Source of the DNA: Oscillospiraceae bacterium
GTDB taxonomy: Bacteria; Bacillota; Clostridia; Oscillospirales; Oscillospiraceae
Length of the DNA stretch: 35,720 bases
Assembly: GCA_017549125.1 (NCBI GenBank)
Contig: JAFYVL010000070.1
Span: 1 to 35,720 of the forward strand
Direction of reading: 5' to 3'
Position 1 is the stretch's first letter. Every line of letters begins with the position of its first letter. The position numbers were made by a program, and so were the translations under genes. Below, one piece after another: positions 15,740 to 24,066 of the stretch. The notes beneath the pieces were generated by a model. The model saw only the letters and a program-made list of their open reading frames with translations, did no database searches and was not told where the DNA came from.

Positions 15740-15754
15740 ATGACCATAGGTCAT
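15740..15754. promoter_or_regulatory. Perfect inverted repeat, possible operator
   Basis: ATGACC-ATA-GGTCAT is a 15-base palindrome 27 bases upstream of the -35 box of the Phe unit. A third GGTCA half-site follows at 15771-15775. The rest of the interval 15640-15780 holds nothing else I recognise. Confidence 0.45.
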
Positions 15755-15781
15755 GATTGTGGTCAAATTTTGAAAAAATCG

Positions 15782-15810
15782 TTGACTTTATGGCAAAAAA
15801 ATGGTACAGT
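15782..15810 (+). promoter_or_regulatory. Promoter of the Phe T-box operon
   Basis: TTGACT (15782-15787), a 17-base spacer and TACAGT (15805-15810) place the transcription start about 10 bases before stem I of the T-box. Confidence 0.7.
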
Positions 15811-15816
15811 TAACTT

Positions 15817-16078
15817 CAAATAAACGCGATGACGAAAACCAGTACACGCACTATCCTTTTCCCAGAGAGCTGTCGTGTGGTGCAAGACAGCAAAAGGACT
15901 GCGCCGAATTCCTTTCCGAGCGGCTTCGCTGAACATTTCAGTAGGTGAAGACGGGTGCGCCCGATATTGCGCTTACGATCTGTTGGGATCGGATGAGGCC
16001 ACTGCAAGGTGGTAAATTGAGGTGGTACCACGGGGTAAAACTCGTCCTCTGCTTGTGTAAGCAGAGGGCTTTTTTTGT
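15817..16078 (+). promoter_or_regulatory. T-box leader, specifier read as TTC (phenylalanine)
   Basis: This is the clearest stem I of the four: AGTA (15840-15843), AGAGAG and GTGTGGTGCAAGAC are present. The specifier TTC (15909-15911) directly follows GAA, the usual loop E partner of AGTA, and precedes CTTTCCGAG. The T-box core AGGTGGTACCACGG is at about 16020-16033. The terminator CCTCTGC/GCAGAGG (16046-16067) ends in a T run. It should switch on the operon from 16111 to 23725 when tRNA-Phe is uncharged. Confidence 0.9.
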
Positions 16079-16110
16079 TTGTATTTTATCATGAAAAGAG
16101 AGTGAATTTT

Positions 16111-17748
16111 ATGGTGATTACGGATTATCTGGAACGAAATGCCAGATTGTACGGTGCAGAGACGGCTTTGGTAGAAATTAACCCTTCTGAAGAGCGTGAC
16201 AATGCCTCCACCTGGCGAGAGTTTAACCTGATTGAAAGTGCAAATCCCGATGCGCCCTATCGTCGGGAGCTGAGCTGGAAGGATTTTGACCGTCGGGCAA
16301 ATCGATTTGCCAATCTGCTGCTGAGCCGTGGTCTGAAAAAGGGCACAAAGGTAGCGATCCTGCTGATGAACTGTCTGGAATGGCTGCCTATTTACTTTGG
16401 TGTGCTGAAGGCCGGCTGTATTGCTGTTCCCATGAATTTCCGCTACTCCTCTGACGAGATCAAGTATTGCCTGGATCTGGCAGATGTGGAAGTGCTGGTG
16501 TTTGGACCGGAATTTGTCAGCCGTATGGATGCCATTTCCGGGGATCTGGACTTTTTGAAGATGATGTTCTATGTGGGCAAGAATGGCCCTGCCTATACGG
16601 AAGATTGCATGGCTTTGACCGGCTTCTGTTCTTCCAGCGCACCTCCCGTGGCTTTGACAGAGGAGGATCATGCGGCCATCTATTTCTCTTCCGGTACGAC
16701 CGGTTTCCCCAAGGCAATTCTCCATGATCACAAGGCCTTGCGCTGTGCCTGTATGGTGGAGCAGAATCACCATGGTCAGACCCGTGAGGACGTATTTTTG
16801 TGCATTCCGCCTCTGTACCATACCGGCGCAAAGATGCACTGGTTTGGCTCGCTCCTTTCCGGCAGTAAGGCAGTTCTGCTTCGTGGTGTGAAGCCGGAGT
16901 GGATTCTCCGCGCGGTCACCGAAGAAAAATGTACCATCGTTTGGTTGCTGGTGCCCTGGGCACAGGATCTTCTGGATGCTGTGGACGGCGGCCAGATCGA
17001 TCTGAACGATTATTACCTGGATCAGTGGCGGCTGATGCACATTGGCGCACAGCCTGTGCCCCCCAGCCTGATCCGTCGCTGGCAGGAGCGTTTCCCCCAT
17101 CATCAGTATGATACCAACTACGGCTTGTCTGAATCCATTGGCCCGGGTTGTGTGCATCTGGGTGTTGAGAATACCCACAAGGTGGGTGCTATCGGTAAGT
17201 CCGGCTATCTGTGGGAGACCAAGATCACCGATGAAAGCGGCAGGGAAGTGCCCCAGGGCGATGTGGGTGAACTGCTGGTCCGTGGCCCCGGCGTGATGCT
17301 GTGCTACTACAAAAATCCCGATGCCACCAACGAGGTGCTGAAGGATGGCTGGCTGTGGACAGGCGATATGGCTCGTATGGACGAGGATGGCTTTATCTAC
17401 CTGGTTGACCGCAAGAAGGACGTGGTCATCTCCGGCGGTGAAAACCTCTATCCTGTGCAGATCGAGGACTTCCTCCGTGGCTTTGATAAGATCAAGGACG
17501 TGGCTGTGATTGGCTTGCCCGATCCCCGCCTGGGCGAAATTGCGGCGGCCATTGTGGAGATCAAGGACGGGGAGACTTGCACAGAGGCAGAGATCCAGAA
17601 ATTCTGTGAGGCCATGCCCCGATACAAGCGTCCCAGAAAGATCATCTTCGATCGTATCCCCAGAAACCCCACCGGCAAGATCGAGAAGCCGGTGCTGCGT
17701 GAAAAATACTGTCAGGGTCGTTTGGTGGAAAGCCAGATCACAGGCTGA
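16111..17748 (+). CDS. AMP-forming acyl/aryl-CoA ligase
   Basis: The 545-residue protein is a stand-alone class I adenylate-forming ligase of the FadD/aryl-CoA type. Motifs are SSGTTGFPK (193-201), YGLSE (337-341), WTGDMARMDEDG, the hinge DRKKDVVISGGENLYP and Lys523 in PTGKI. Unlike the Ile and Val ligases it has no HTH-cupin part. ATG 16111 follows AAGAGAG; earlier in-frame starts fall in the T-box terminator. It is the first gene of the Phe-controlled operon, 22 bases ahead of iorA. Phenylacetate or another aryl acid is the likely substrate by context, though a PaaK-type ligase is also present in the same operon. Confidence 0.88.
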   Translation: MVITDYLERNARLYGAETALVEINPSEERDNASTWREFNLIESANPDAPYRRELSWKDFDRRANRFANLLLSRGLKKGTKVAILLMNCLEWLPIYFGVLKAGCIAVPMNFRYSSDEIKYCLDLADVEVLVFGPEFVSRMDAISGDLDFLKMMFYVGKNGPAYTEDCMALTGFCSSSAPPVALTEEDHAAIYFSSGTTGFPKAILHDHKALRCACMVEQNHHGQTREDVFLCIPPLYHTGAKMHWFGSLLSGSKAVLLRGVKPEWILRAVTEEKCTIVWLLVPWAQDLLDAVDGGQIDLNDYYLDQWRLMHIGAQPVPPSLIRRWQERFPHHQYDTNYGLSESIGPGCVHLGVENTHKVGAIGKSGYLWETKITDESGREVPQGDVGELLVRGPGVMLCYYKNPDATNEVLKDGWLWTGDMARMDEDGFIYLVDRKKDVVISGGENLYPVQIEDFLRGFDKIKDVAVIGLPDPRLGEIAAAIVEIKDGETCTEAEIQKFCEAMPRYKRPRKIIFDRIPRNPTGKIEKPVLREKYCQGRLVESQITG

Positions 17749-17770
17749 CCCGATTAGGAGGTAAAAGATT

Positions 17771-19507
17771 ATGAAAACATTGATGCTTGGCAACGAAGCC
17801 GTTGCCAGAGGCTTATATGAAGCCGGTTGCAGCTTCGTTTCCAGCTACCCCGGCACACCCAGTACGGAGATCACCGAATGCGTTGCCCTGTATAAAGAAG
17901 TTTATGCAGAGTGGGCCCCCAATGAAAAGGTGGCCATGGAGGCGGCCTTTGGTGCAAGTCTGGCCGGTAAGCGCAGCTTCTGTGCCATGAAGCATGTGGG
18001 ATTAAACGTGGCAGCTGACCCCCTGTTTACCATGGGTTACACCGGTGTGAACGGCGGTATGGTCATTGGCGTTGCGGACGATGCAGGTATGCACTCTTCT
18101 CAGAACGAGCAGGATTCCCGTCACTATGCCCGGGCTTCCAAGATCCCCATGTTAGAGCCTGCGGATTCTGCAGAAGCTTTGGCATTTACCAAGCTGGCTT
18201 ACGATCTGTCTGAGCAGTTCGACACCCCTGTGTTCATTAAGATGTGTACCCGTGTCTCCCACTCCCAGAGTGTGGTGCAGCCCGGAGAGCGCATTGAGGT
18301 CTCCAAGACCTACGAAAAGAATCCCCAGAAGTACATCATGATGCCCGGCAATGCCAAGCTGCGCCATCCCATTGTGGAGGAGCGTACCCGGAAGCTGGTG
18401 CAGTGGGCTGAGACCTGCGAAATCAACCGCATTGAAGAGGGTGCTGACCGCTCCATGGGTATCATCACTTCTTCCACCTCTTATCAGTATGTGAAAGAGG
18501 TCTGCGGTGACAAGTACCCTGTGATGAAGCTGGGTATGATCTGGCCTCTGCCGGAACAGAAGATCCGTGATTTTGCCGCTTCCGTAGAGACCCTGGTGAT
18601 CGTGGAAGAGCTGGACAGCTTCGTCCAGACCCATTGTAAGGAACTGGGCATTGCCTGTGTGGGCAAGGAGAAGTTCTCCTGCATCGGTGAGTTCTCCCAG
18701 AACCTGGTGGCAGAGAAGCTGGGCGTAGAAACCCAGACCGGTATCAAGCTGGATGCTGCCATTCCTCCCCGTCCGCCTGTGATGTGCGCCGGTTGCCCTC
18801 ACAGAGGTCTGTTCTACACCCTGGCTAAGAATAAAGTCACCGCATTGGGTGACATCGGCTGTTATACCTTGGGTGCAGTACCCCCTCTGGCAGCTTTGGA
18901 CACCACCATCTGCATGGGCGCATCCATTTCCGGTATGCACGGCTTTACTAAGGCCTCTGATACCGAAGGCAAGAAGATCGTGGCGGTGATTGGTGACTCC
19001 ACCTTCATGCACTCCGGTATGACCGGCCTTGTGAACATGGCTTATAACGAGTCCTGCGGTACGGTGATCATCGTGGATAACTCCATTACCGGTATGACCG
19101 GTCACCAGCAGAACCCCACCACCGGCTTTAACCTGAAGGGCGATCCTGCAGCCAAGATCGATCTGGAAACCCTGTGCCGTGCCATCGGCATCCGTCGTGT
19201 CCGAGTGGTCGATCCCTATGATCTGGCAGCTTGCGATGCGGCCATCAAGGAAGAGACCGCTGTGAATGAGCCCTCTGTGATCATTTCCCGCCGTCCCTGC
19301 GCCTTGTTAAAGTATGTAAAGCACAATAAGCCCATTATTGCCGACAACGATAAGTGCGTGGGCTGTAAGGCTTGTATGAAGATCGGCTGTCCTGCTATCA
19401 GCATGGTGGATGGTAAGGCCAAGATCGATAACACCCTCTGCACCGGTTGCGGTGTTTGCGCACAGCTGTGTAAGCTGGATGCGCTGCAGGCAGCAAAGGA
19501 GGTCTAA
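17771..19507 (+). CDS. iorA: Indolepyruvate (aryl pyruvate):ferredoxin oxidoreductase, alpha subunit
   Basis: The 578-residue protein has the fused layout of IorA: an N-terminal pyrimidine-binding domain (FVSSYPGTPSTEITE; AFGASLAGKRSFCAMKHVG), a TPP domain (MCAGCPHRGLFYTL; GDIGCYTLG; GDSTFMHSG with DNSITGMTG) and two C-terminal [4Fe-4S] motifs (CVGCKACMKIGCP; CTGCGVCAQLCK, about 527-570). It interconverts aryl pyruvates and arylacetyl-CoA using ferredoxin. A strong TTAGGAGG site precedes it. The Phe T-box suggests that here it makes phenylpyruvate from phenylacetyl-CoA, a use of IOR known from methanogens. Confidence 0.95.
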   Translation: MKTLMLGNEAVARGLYEAGCSFVSSYPGTPSTEITECVALYKEVYAEWAPNEKVAMEAAFGASLAGKRSFCAMKHVGLNVAADPLFTMGYTGVNGGMVIGVADDAGMHSSQNEQDSRHYARASKIPMLEPADSAEALAFTKLAYDLSEQFDTPVFIKMCTRVSHSQSVVQPGERIEVSKTYEKNPQKYIMMPGNAKLRHPIVEERTRKLVQWAETCEINRIEEGADRSMGIITSSTSYQYVKEVCGDKYPVMKLGMIWPLPEQKIRDFAASVETLVIVEELDSFVQTHCKELGIACVGKEKFSCIGEFSQNLVAEKLGVETQTGIKLDAAIPPRPPVMCAGCPHRGLFYTLAKNKVTALGDIGCYTLGAVPPLAALDTTICMGASISGMHGFTKASDTEGKKIVAVIGDSTFMHSGMTGLVNMAYNESCGTVIIVDNSITGMTGHQQNPTTGFNLKGDPAAKIDLETLCRAIGIRRVRVVDPYDLAACDAAIKEETAVNEPSVIISRRPCALLKYVKHNKPIIADNDKCVGCKACMKIGCPAISMVDGKAKIDNTLCTGCGVCAQLCKLDALQAAKEV

Positions 19508-19509
19508 AT

Positions 19510-20082
19510 ATGAAAACACAGAATATTATGATCGTTGGTGTTGGCGGACAGGGTAGTTTGCTGGCATCCAAGCTGCTGGGTCGTATGCTGCTGCAGAAGG
19601 GCTATGACATCAAGGTGTCTGAGGTCCACGGCATGAGCCAGCGTGGCGGCAGCGTGGTAACTTATGTCCGGTTCGGTGACAAGGTGTATTCTCCTGTGAT
19701 CGATAAGGGTGAGGCAGATTTCATTGTGTCCTTTGAACTGTTGGAAGCTGCTCGCTGGACGGAGTTCCTAAAGCCCGGCGGCAAGATCGTGGTCAATACC
19801 CAGACCATTTCTCCTATGCCCGTGATTACCGGTGCTGCGGAGTATCCCCAGGGTCTGGCAGAGAAGATGCAGGACGCAGGTCTGGATGTGGATGCCTTTG
19901 ATGCATTGGCATTGGCAGAGCAGGCAGGTTCTTCCAAGGCTGTGAACATCGTGCTGATGGGTCACCTGTCCCGGTATTTTGATTTTGCAGAAGCAGAGTG
20001 GCTGGACGCCATTGAAAAGAGCGTTCCTGCCAAGTTCCTGGAACTGAACAAGACGGCATTTATGTTGGGTCGCAACGCATAA
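19510..20082 (+). CDS. iorB: Indolepyruvate (aryl pyruvate):ferredoxin oxidoreductase, beta subunit
   Basis: The 190-residue protein has the gamma-type fold start IVGVGGQGSLLASK, the segment VSEVHGMSQRGGSVVTYVRFG and KAVNIVLMGHLS, as in IorB subunits. It lies 2 bases after iorA, with the AAAGGAGG site inside the iorA end. It forms the heterodimeric enzyme with IorA. A PaaK-like ligase follows 15 bases later. Confidence 0.93.
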   Translation: MKTQNIMIVGVGGQGSLLASKLLGRMLLQKGYDIKVSEVHGMSQRGGSVVTYVRFGDKVYSPVIDKGEADFIVSFELLEAARWTEFLKPGGKIVVNTQTISPMPVITGAAEYPQGLAEKMQDAGLDVDAFDALALAEQAGSSKAVNIVLMGHLSRYFDFAEAEWLDAIEKSVPAKFLELNKTAFMLGRNA

Positions 20083-20097
20083 AAGGAGAGAGAAATC

Positions 20098-21396
20098 ATG
20101 GCTAAGTATTATCAGCCGGAAATTGAAACTGCTTCCCGTGAGCAGATCAAGGCCTGGCAGGATGAGCGTCTGGTAAAGCAGGTGCAACATGTATGGGACA
20201 ATGTGCCCTACTACCGCAAGAAAATGGAAGAAAAGGGTCTGACACCTGCAGATATCCAAGGTGTTGCCGATCTGCACAAGCTGCCCTTCCTGACAAAGGA
20301 TGACCTCCGTGAGGCATATCCGTATGGTTTGTTGGGTAAGCCTTTGTCTGAGTGCGTTCGTATCCACTCCACCTCCGGTACTACCGGTAAGCGTGTGGTT
20401 GCTTTCTACACCCAGGCAGACGTGGATCTGTGGGAGGATTGCTGCGCTCGTGCCATTGTGGCTGTGGGCGGTGACCAGGATGATGTGTGCCATGTGGCAT
20501 ACGGCTACGGTCTGTTTACCGGCGGCGCAGGTTTGCACGGCGGTTCTCACAAGGTGGGCTGTATGACCTTGCCCATGTCCTCCGGCAGCACCGACCGTCA
20601 GCTGCAGTTTATGACCGATCTGGGTTCTACCATCCTGTGCTGCACCCCCTCTTATGCGGCTTATCTGGCAGAATCCATCCATGAGCGTGGTCTGAAGGAT
20701 CAGATCAAGCTGAAGGCAGGTATCTTTGGCGCAGAGGCATGGAGCCAGAAGATGCGTGAGGATATCCAGAATGGTTTGGGTATTAAGGCGTACGATATTT
20801 ACGGTCTGACGGAGATCTCCGGCCCTGGTGTGGCCTATGAGTGTGAAGCCCAGACCGGTATGCACATCAATGAGGACCACTTTATTGCAGAAATCATCAA
20901 CCCGGATACCGGCGAGGTTTTGCCCATGGGCAGCAAGGGTGAATTGGTATTTACCTGTATCACCAAGGAGGCATTCCCTCTGCTTCGTTACCGTACCCGT
21001 GACATCTGCGTGCTCAATGCTGAGCCCTGTCCCTGCGGTCGTACCCACATTAAGATGAGTAAGCCTATGGGCCGTAGTGATGATATGCTGATCGTGAAGG
21101 GTGTCAATGTGTTCCCCAGCCAGATCGAAGCGGTTCTGCTGGAACAGGGCTATCCTGCCAACTATCAGATCATCGTGGATCGTGTGAACCACTCCGATAC
21201 TCTGGAGGTTATGGTGGAGATGGCACCGGAGAACTTCTCCGACTCTCTGGCTAAGATCACTTCCATGGAAAAGAGCTTGGTGGATGCGCTGAAGGCTATG
21301 CTGGGCATTTATGCCAAGGTTCGTCTGGTAGCGCCCAAGACCATTGCCCGCAGCGAGGGCAAAGCCGTCCGTATTATCGACAAGCGTAAGATCTAA
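20098..21396 (+). CDS. paaK: Phenylacetate:CoA ligase
   Basis: The 432-residue protein has the typical PaaK layout: the VQHVWDNVPYYRKKM start, TKDDLREAYPYG, the P-loop HSTSGTTGKRVVAFYT, IYGLTEISGPGVAYEC, TCITKEAFPLLRYRTRD, PCPCGRTH, and a C-terminal GRSDDMLIVKGVNVFPSQIE domain. It forms phenylacetyl-CoA (or another arylacetyl-CoA) from the acid, ATP and CoA, which is the substrate of IorAB in the carboxylating direction. PaaK next to iorAB is common in anaerobes; a Phe T-box ahead of it argues for phenylalanine synthesis. Confidence 0.93.
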   Translation: MAKYYQPEIETASREQIKAWQDERLVKQVQHVWDNVPYYRKKMEEKGLTPADIQGVADLHKLPFLTKDDLREAYPYGLLGKPLSECVRIHSTSGTTGKRVVAFYTQADVDLWEDCCARAIVAVGGDQDDVCHVAYGYGLFTGGAGLHGGSHKVGCMTLPMSSGSTDRQLQFMTDLGSTILCCTPSYAAYLAESIHERGLKDQIKLKAGIFGAEAWSQKMREDIQNGLGIKAYDIYGLTEISGPGVAYECEAQTGMHINEDHFIAEIINPDTGEVLPMGSKGELVFTCITKEAFPLLRYRTRDICVLNAEPCPCGRTHIKMSKPMGRSDDMLIVKGVNVFPSQIEAVLLEQGYPANYQIIVDRVNHSDTLEVMVEMAPENFSDSLAKITSMEKSLVDALKAMLGIYAKVRLVAPKTIARSEGKAVRIIDKRKI

Positions 21397-21407
21397 GGAG
21401 GCAAATT

Positions 21408-21836
21408 ATGGTATATCAGATTTCAGTATTTTTGGAAAACAGAGCCGGTCAGCTGGCTGAGATCTCCGGTATTTTGGCGAAAAATGATATCGACCTGCGT
21501 GCAATCTCCATTGCAGAGACTGCCGATTACGGTGTTCTGCGTATGATCGTGGATGATGCCCAGAAGGCAACCGGTATATTGATGGAGCATGGCTATCTCA
21601 TGTCCATGACCCCTGTGCTGGTGGTGTCTGTTCCCGATGTACCCGGCGGTATCGCACCTGTGCTGGCCGCCATGGCTGAGGGCAATATTGATATTGAGTA
21701 TATGTACTCCTTGTTTACCCATATTGCGGGTAAGGCTTATATTGTGTTCCGTGTTGCTGAGGCGGAGAAGTTTATCAATCTGCTGAGCACCCACGGTATC
21801 ACCCCTGCTACCAGTGAAGAACTGGGTATTCAGTAA
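21408..21836 (+). CDS. Tandem ACT-domain protein
   Basis: The 142-residue protein consists of two ACT domains (about 1-68 and 70-136), the first starting YQISVFLENRAGQLAEISGIL and the second LVVSVPDVPGGIAPVLAAM. ACT domains bind amino acids, and stand-alone pairs like this are often found with PaaK/IOR genes. It may report aromatic amino acid levels to a neighbouring enzyme; no enzyme or DNA-binding domain is present. TAAGGAGG precedes the start. Confidence 0.88.
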   Translation: MVYQISVFLENRAGQLAEISGILAKNDIDLRAISIAETADYGVLRMIVDDAQKATGILMEHGYLMSMTPVLVVSVPDVPGGIAPVLAAMAEGNIDIEYMYSLFTHIAGKAYIVFRVAEAEKFINLLSTHGITPATSEELGIQ

Positions 21837-21854
21837 TTAACGAGGTATATTGCA

Positions 21855-23024
21855 ATGCAAGAAATGAGCAGAAAGAATCAACATTTTACCGATTCTGTGA
21901 TTCGTCGTATGACCCGCATCTCCATCGAGTGCGGCGCTATCAACCTGGCACAGGGCTTCCCGGATTTTGATCCCCCCAAGGCCATGCTGGATCGTCTCAA
22001 CGAGGTCAGCTACTTAGGACCGCACCAGTATCCCATCACCATGGGCGCACCCAATTTCCGCCAGGCTCTGGCAAGAAAGTGCGGCAGATTCATGGGTCGT
22101 ACTTTAGATCCCGAGACCGAGATGGTGGTGACCATCGGTTCTACCGAGGCCATGGTGGACACCCTGTTCGCTCTGACCAACCCCGGTGACAAGATCGCCA
22201 TGTTCTCTCCCTATTTTGAGAACTACCGTGCCCAGACCATTCTGGCAGAGTGTGAGCCTTTGTTCATTCCTCTGGTTCCTCCTACCTTCAACTTTGATCC
22301 CAATGTGCTGGAGGATGTGTTCAAGCAGGGCATCAAGGCCATTTTGATCTGCAACCCCTCCAACCCCAGCGGTAAGGTCTTTACCTATGAGGAACTGAAG
22401 CTGATCGCAGATCTGTGTATTAAATATGATGTCTATGCCATCATGGACGAGGTGTATGAGCATATCGTTTACGAGGGTCATAAGCACATCTACATGAACA
22501 GCCTGCCCGGTATGTGGGAGCGCACCGTTTCCTGTTCCTCCCTGTCCAAGACCTATTCCATCACCGGCTGGCGTCTGGGTTATGCCATTGCCCCCAAGCA
22601 CATCATGGATCGCATTAAGCAGTACCATGACTTTAACACCGTTGGCTGTGCTTCTCCTCTCATGGAGGCGGCTGTGGTGGGTCTGGATATGCCCGATAGC
22701 TACTATGAGGAGTTTGGCGCACACTATGCCCACATGAAGAAGCTGTTTACCGAGGGCCTGGATCGCATCGGCATTCCCTATACCGATCCCCAGGGCGCAT
22801 ACTTCGTGCTGGCTGACATTTCTCCCTATCTGAAGAAGGGTCAGACCGACGTGGAGTTCTGTGAGGAGCTGGCTCGTAAGGTGGGCGTTGGTGCAGTACC
22901 CGGTACTTCCTTCTTCAGCGAAAAGGGTGTCAATAACATTGTGCGTATGCACTTTGCTAAGCTGGATTCTACCCTGAACGAAGCGCTGGATCGCCTGTCC
23001 CATATTAAGGAAAAGATGCTCTGA
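21855..23024 (+). CDS. PLP-dependent aminotransferase, class I/II (aromatic amino acid transaminase candidate)
   Basis: The 389-residue protein is a fold-type I aminotransferase. It has INLAQGFPDFDPP at the start, ICNPSNPSGKVFTYEE, MDEVYEHIVY, the PLP-binding Lys232 in SSLSKTYSITGWRLGYA and a C-terminal NIVRMHFAK with the carboxylate-binding Arg. It resembles the aspartate/aromatic and kynurenine-type branch. In this operon, converting phenylpyruvate to phenylalanine is the natural last step (inference from context). The stop overlaps the next start as TGATG. Confidence 0.92.
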   Translation: MQEMSRKNQHFTDSVIRRMTRISIECGAINLAQGFPDFDPPKAMLDRLNEVSYLGPHQYPITMGAPNFRQALARKCGRFMGRTLDPETEMVVTIGSTEAMVDTLFALTNPGDKIAMFSPYFENYRAQTILAECEPLFIPLVPPTFNFDPNVLEDVFKQGIKAILICNPSNPSGKVFTYEELKLIADLCIKYDVYAIMDEVYEHIVYEGHKHIYMNSLPGMWERTVSCSSLSKTYSITGWRLGYAIAPKHIMDRIKQYHDFNTVGCASPLMEAAVVGLDMPDSYYEEFGAHYAHMKKLFTEGLDRIGIPYTDPQGAYFVLADISPYLKKGQTDVEFCEELARKVGVGAVPGTSFFSEKGVNNIVRMHFAKLDSTLNEALDRLSHIKEKML

Positions 23025-23725
23025 TGGACGTTCAGATTCTACATTTGATCGAGGGAGCGAAACAGGCCAAAGGCTTGACGGTGATCATCGATGTGTTCCG
23101 TGCCTTTACGGTGGAGACCTATTTGATGCGGAATCATGCCAAGAAGATCATTCCCGTAGGGGATGTGCAGACCGCCTTTGATTACCGGGCAAAACACCCC
23201 GATGCTATTTTGTGCGGCGAGCGCAAGGGCATCATCATCGACGGATTTGATTACGGCAATTCTCCCTCCCAGGTGGAGCATGTGGATCTGACCGGTAAGA
23301 CCGTGATCCATACCACCAGCGCCGGTACACAGGGCATTGTGAACGCTTCCGGAGCGGATGAGATCATCGGCGGCAGCTTAGTGGCGGCCAAGGCCATCGC
23401 CCGTTATATCCGATCCAGAGACCCGGAGCATGTGTCTTTGGTGTGCATGGGCTTGGCAGGCAAGCGGCAGACCGACGAGGATGAACTGTGCGGCCTGTAT
23501 ATCAAGAGCCTGCTGGAGGATGCCCCCTTGGAGGATCTGCACCAGCGGATCGATCAGCTGCGATACACCGAGGGCGCAAAGTTCTTTGATCCTGCCCAGC
23601 AGGCGGTGTTCCCGGAGCGAGATTTCTATTTGAGTACCCAGGTGGACAGCTGCGATTTTGTTCTGCGGCTGACCAAAGACCCCGAATCTGGGCTTAACTG
23701 TATGGAACGAGTAGATATAGTCTAA
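23024..23725 (+). CDS. ComB-like (2-phosphosulfolactate phosphatase family) protein
   Basis: The 233-residue protein has the ComB family pattern: VIIDVFRAFTVETYL, AILCGERKGIIIDGFDYGNSPSQ, VIHTTSAGTQGIVNA and GLAGKRQTDEDELCG, including the acidic residues that bind magnesium in the family. The reference reaction is dephosphorylation of 2-phosphosulfolactate in coenzyme M synthesis, but many bacterial members have no coenzyme M pathway. It is coupled to the aminotransferase stop (TGATG) and is the last gene of the Phe operon, so its real substrate here is open. Confidence 0.85.
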   Translation: MDVQILHLIEGAKQAKGLTVIIDVFRAFTVETYLMRNHAKKIIPVGDVQTAFDYRAKHPDAILCGERKGIIIDGFDYGNSPSQVEHVDLTGKTVIHTTSAGTQGIVNASGADEIIGGSLVAAKAIARYIRSRDPEHVSLVCMGLAGKRQTDEDELCGLYIKSLLEDAPLEDLHQRIDQLRYTEGAKFFDPAQQAVFPERDFYLSTQVDSCDFVLRLTKDPESGLNCMERVDIV

Positions 23726-23764
23726 AAAATTCCCGAAATGGTGATCCATTTCGGGAATTTTCTT
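23726..23764 (+). terminator. Intrinsic terminator of the Phe operon
   Basis: Arms AAAATTCCCGAAATGG and CCATTTCGGGAATTTT enclose TGAT directly after the stop codon. Confidence 0.88.
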
Positions 23765-23995
23765 ATAATGCAGAATAGAAAGCTTCTGCAGTTTGATAAC
23801 GCTCATTGGGATTCACGGCAGTGCATTTACGTACGATCCGCCCGGCTCTGCCGGAGGCAATGGACACGCTGGGGTGCTGTCCGGTTAACATAACATTATA
23901 CAACACACCGGCAGCATAAATATCTGTCCGTCTTCTAGCACAATGGCATCGTAGATCTCCGGCAAATTGGCGCAGCTGCAGGACTTTGACTACAT
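23763..23995 (-). pseudogene. Decayed Ser/Thr protein kinase fragment
   Basis: On the minus strand, residues reading RTDIYAAGVLYNVMLTG and later GRAGRIVRKCTAVNPNERYQ match the C-lobe of PknB-like kinases and end at a stop (23763-23765). Just upstream, in another frame, NLPEIYDAIVLEDGQ matches a kinase N-lobe. The catalytic loop and the DFG motif between them are missing. The two pieces meet within GACGGACAGAT, a string that would fit both sides, suggesting an internal deletion with a frameshift. No intact start is left. The match is from memory of kinase motifs. Confidence 0.6.
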
Positions 23996-24037
23996 ACGGG
24001 ATGATCCGTAGGGTATTCGGTGGATTGGTTCTGTTTC

Positions 24038-24066
24038 TTGCAATGGAGAATTTCTTGTGCTATAAT
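24038..24066 (+). promoter_or_regulatory. Promoter of the zinc-ribbon gene
   Basis: TTGCAA (24038-24043), a 17-base spacer and a perfect TATAAT (24061-24066) lie 60 bases before the start codon. Confidence 0.7.

Noticed and set aside
15973-17793. Minus-strand frame of 606 codons
   Set aside because: It is antisense to the Phe-operon ligase and runs through the T-box leader.
4665-23725. Reading the locus as a branched-chain and aromatic amino acid fermentation cluster
   Set aside because: The enzymes can run that way, but T-box control turns them on during amino acid shortage, which suits synthesis. Kept only as an alternative.
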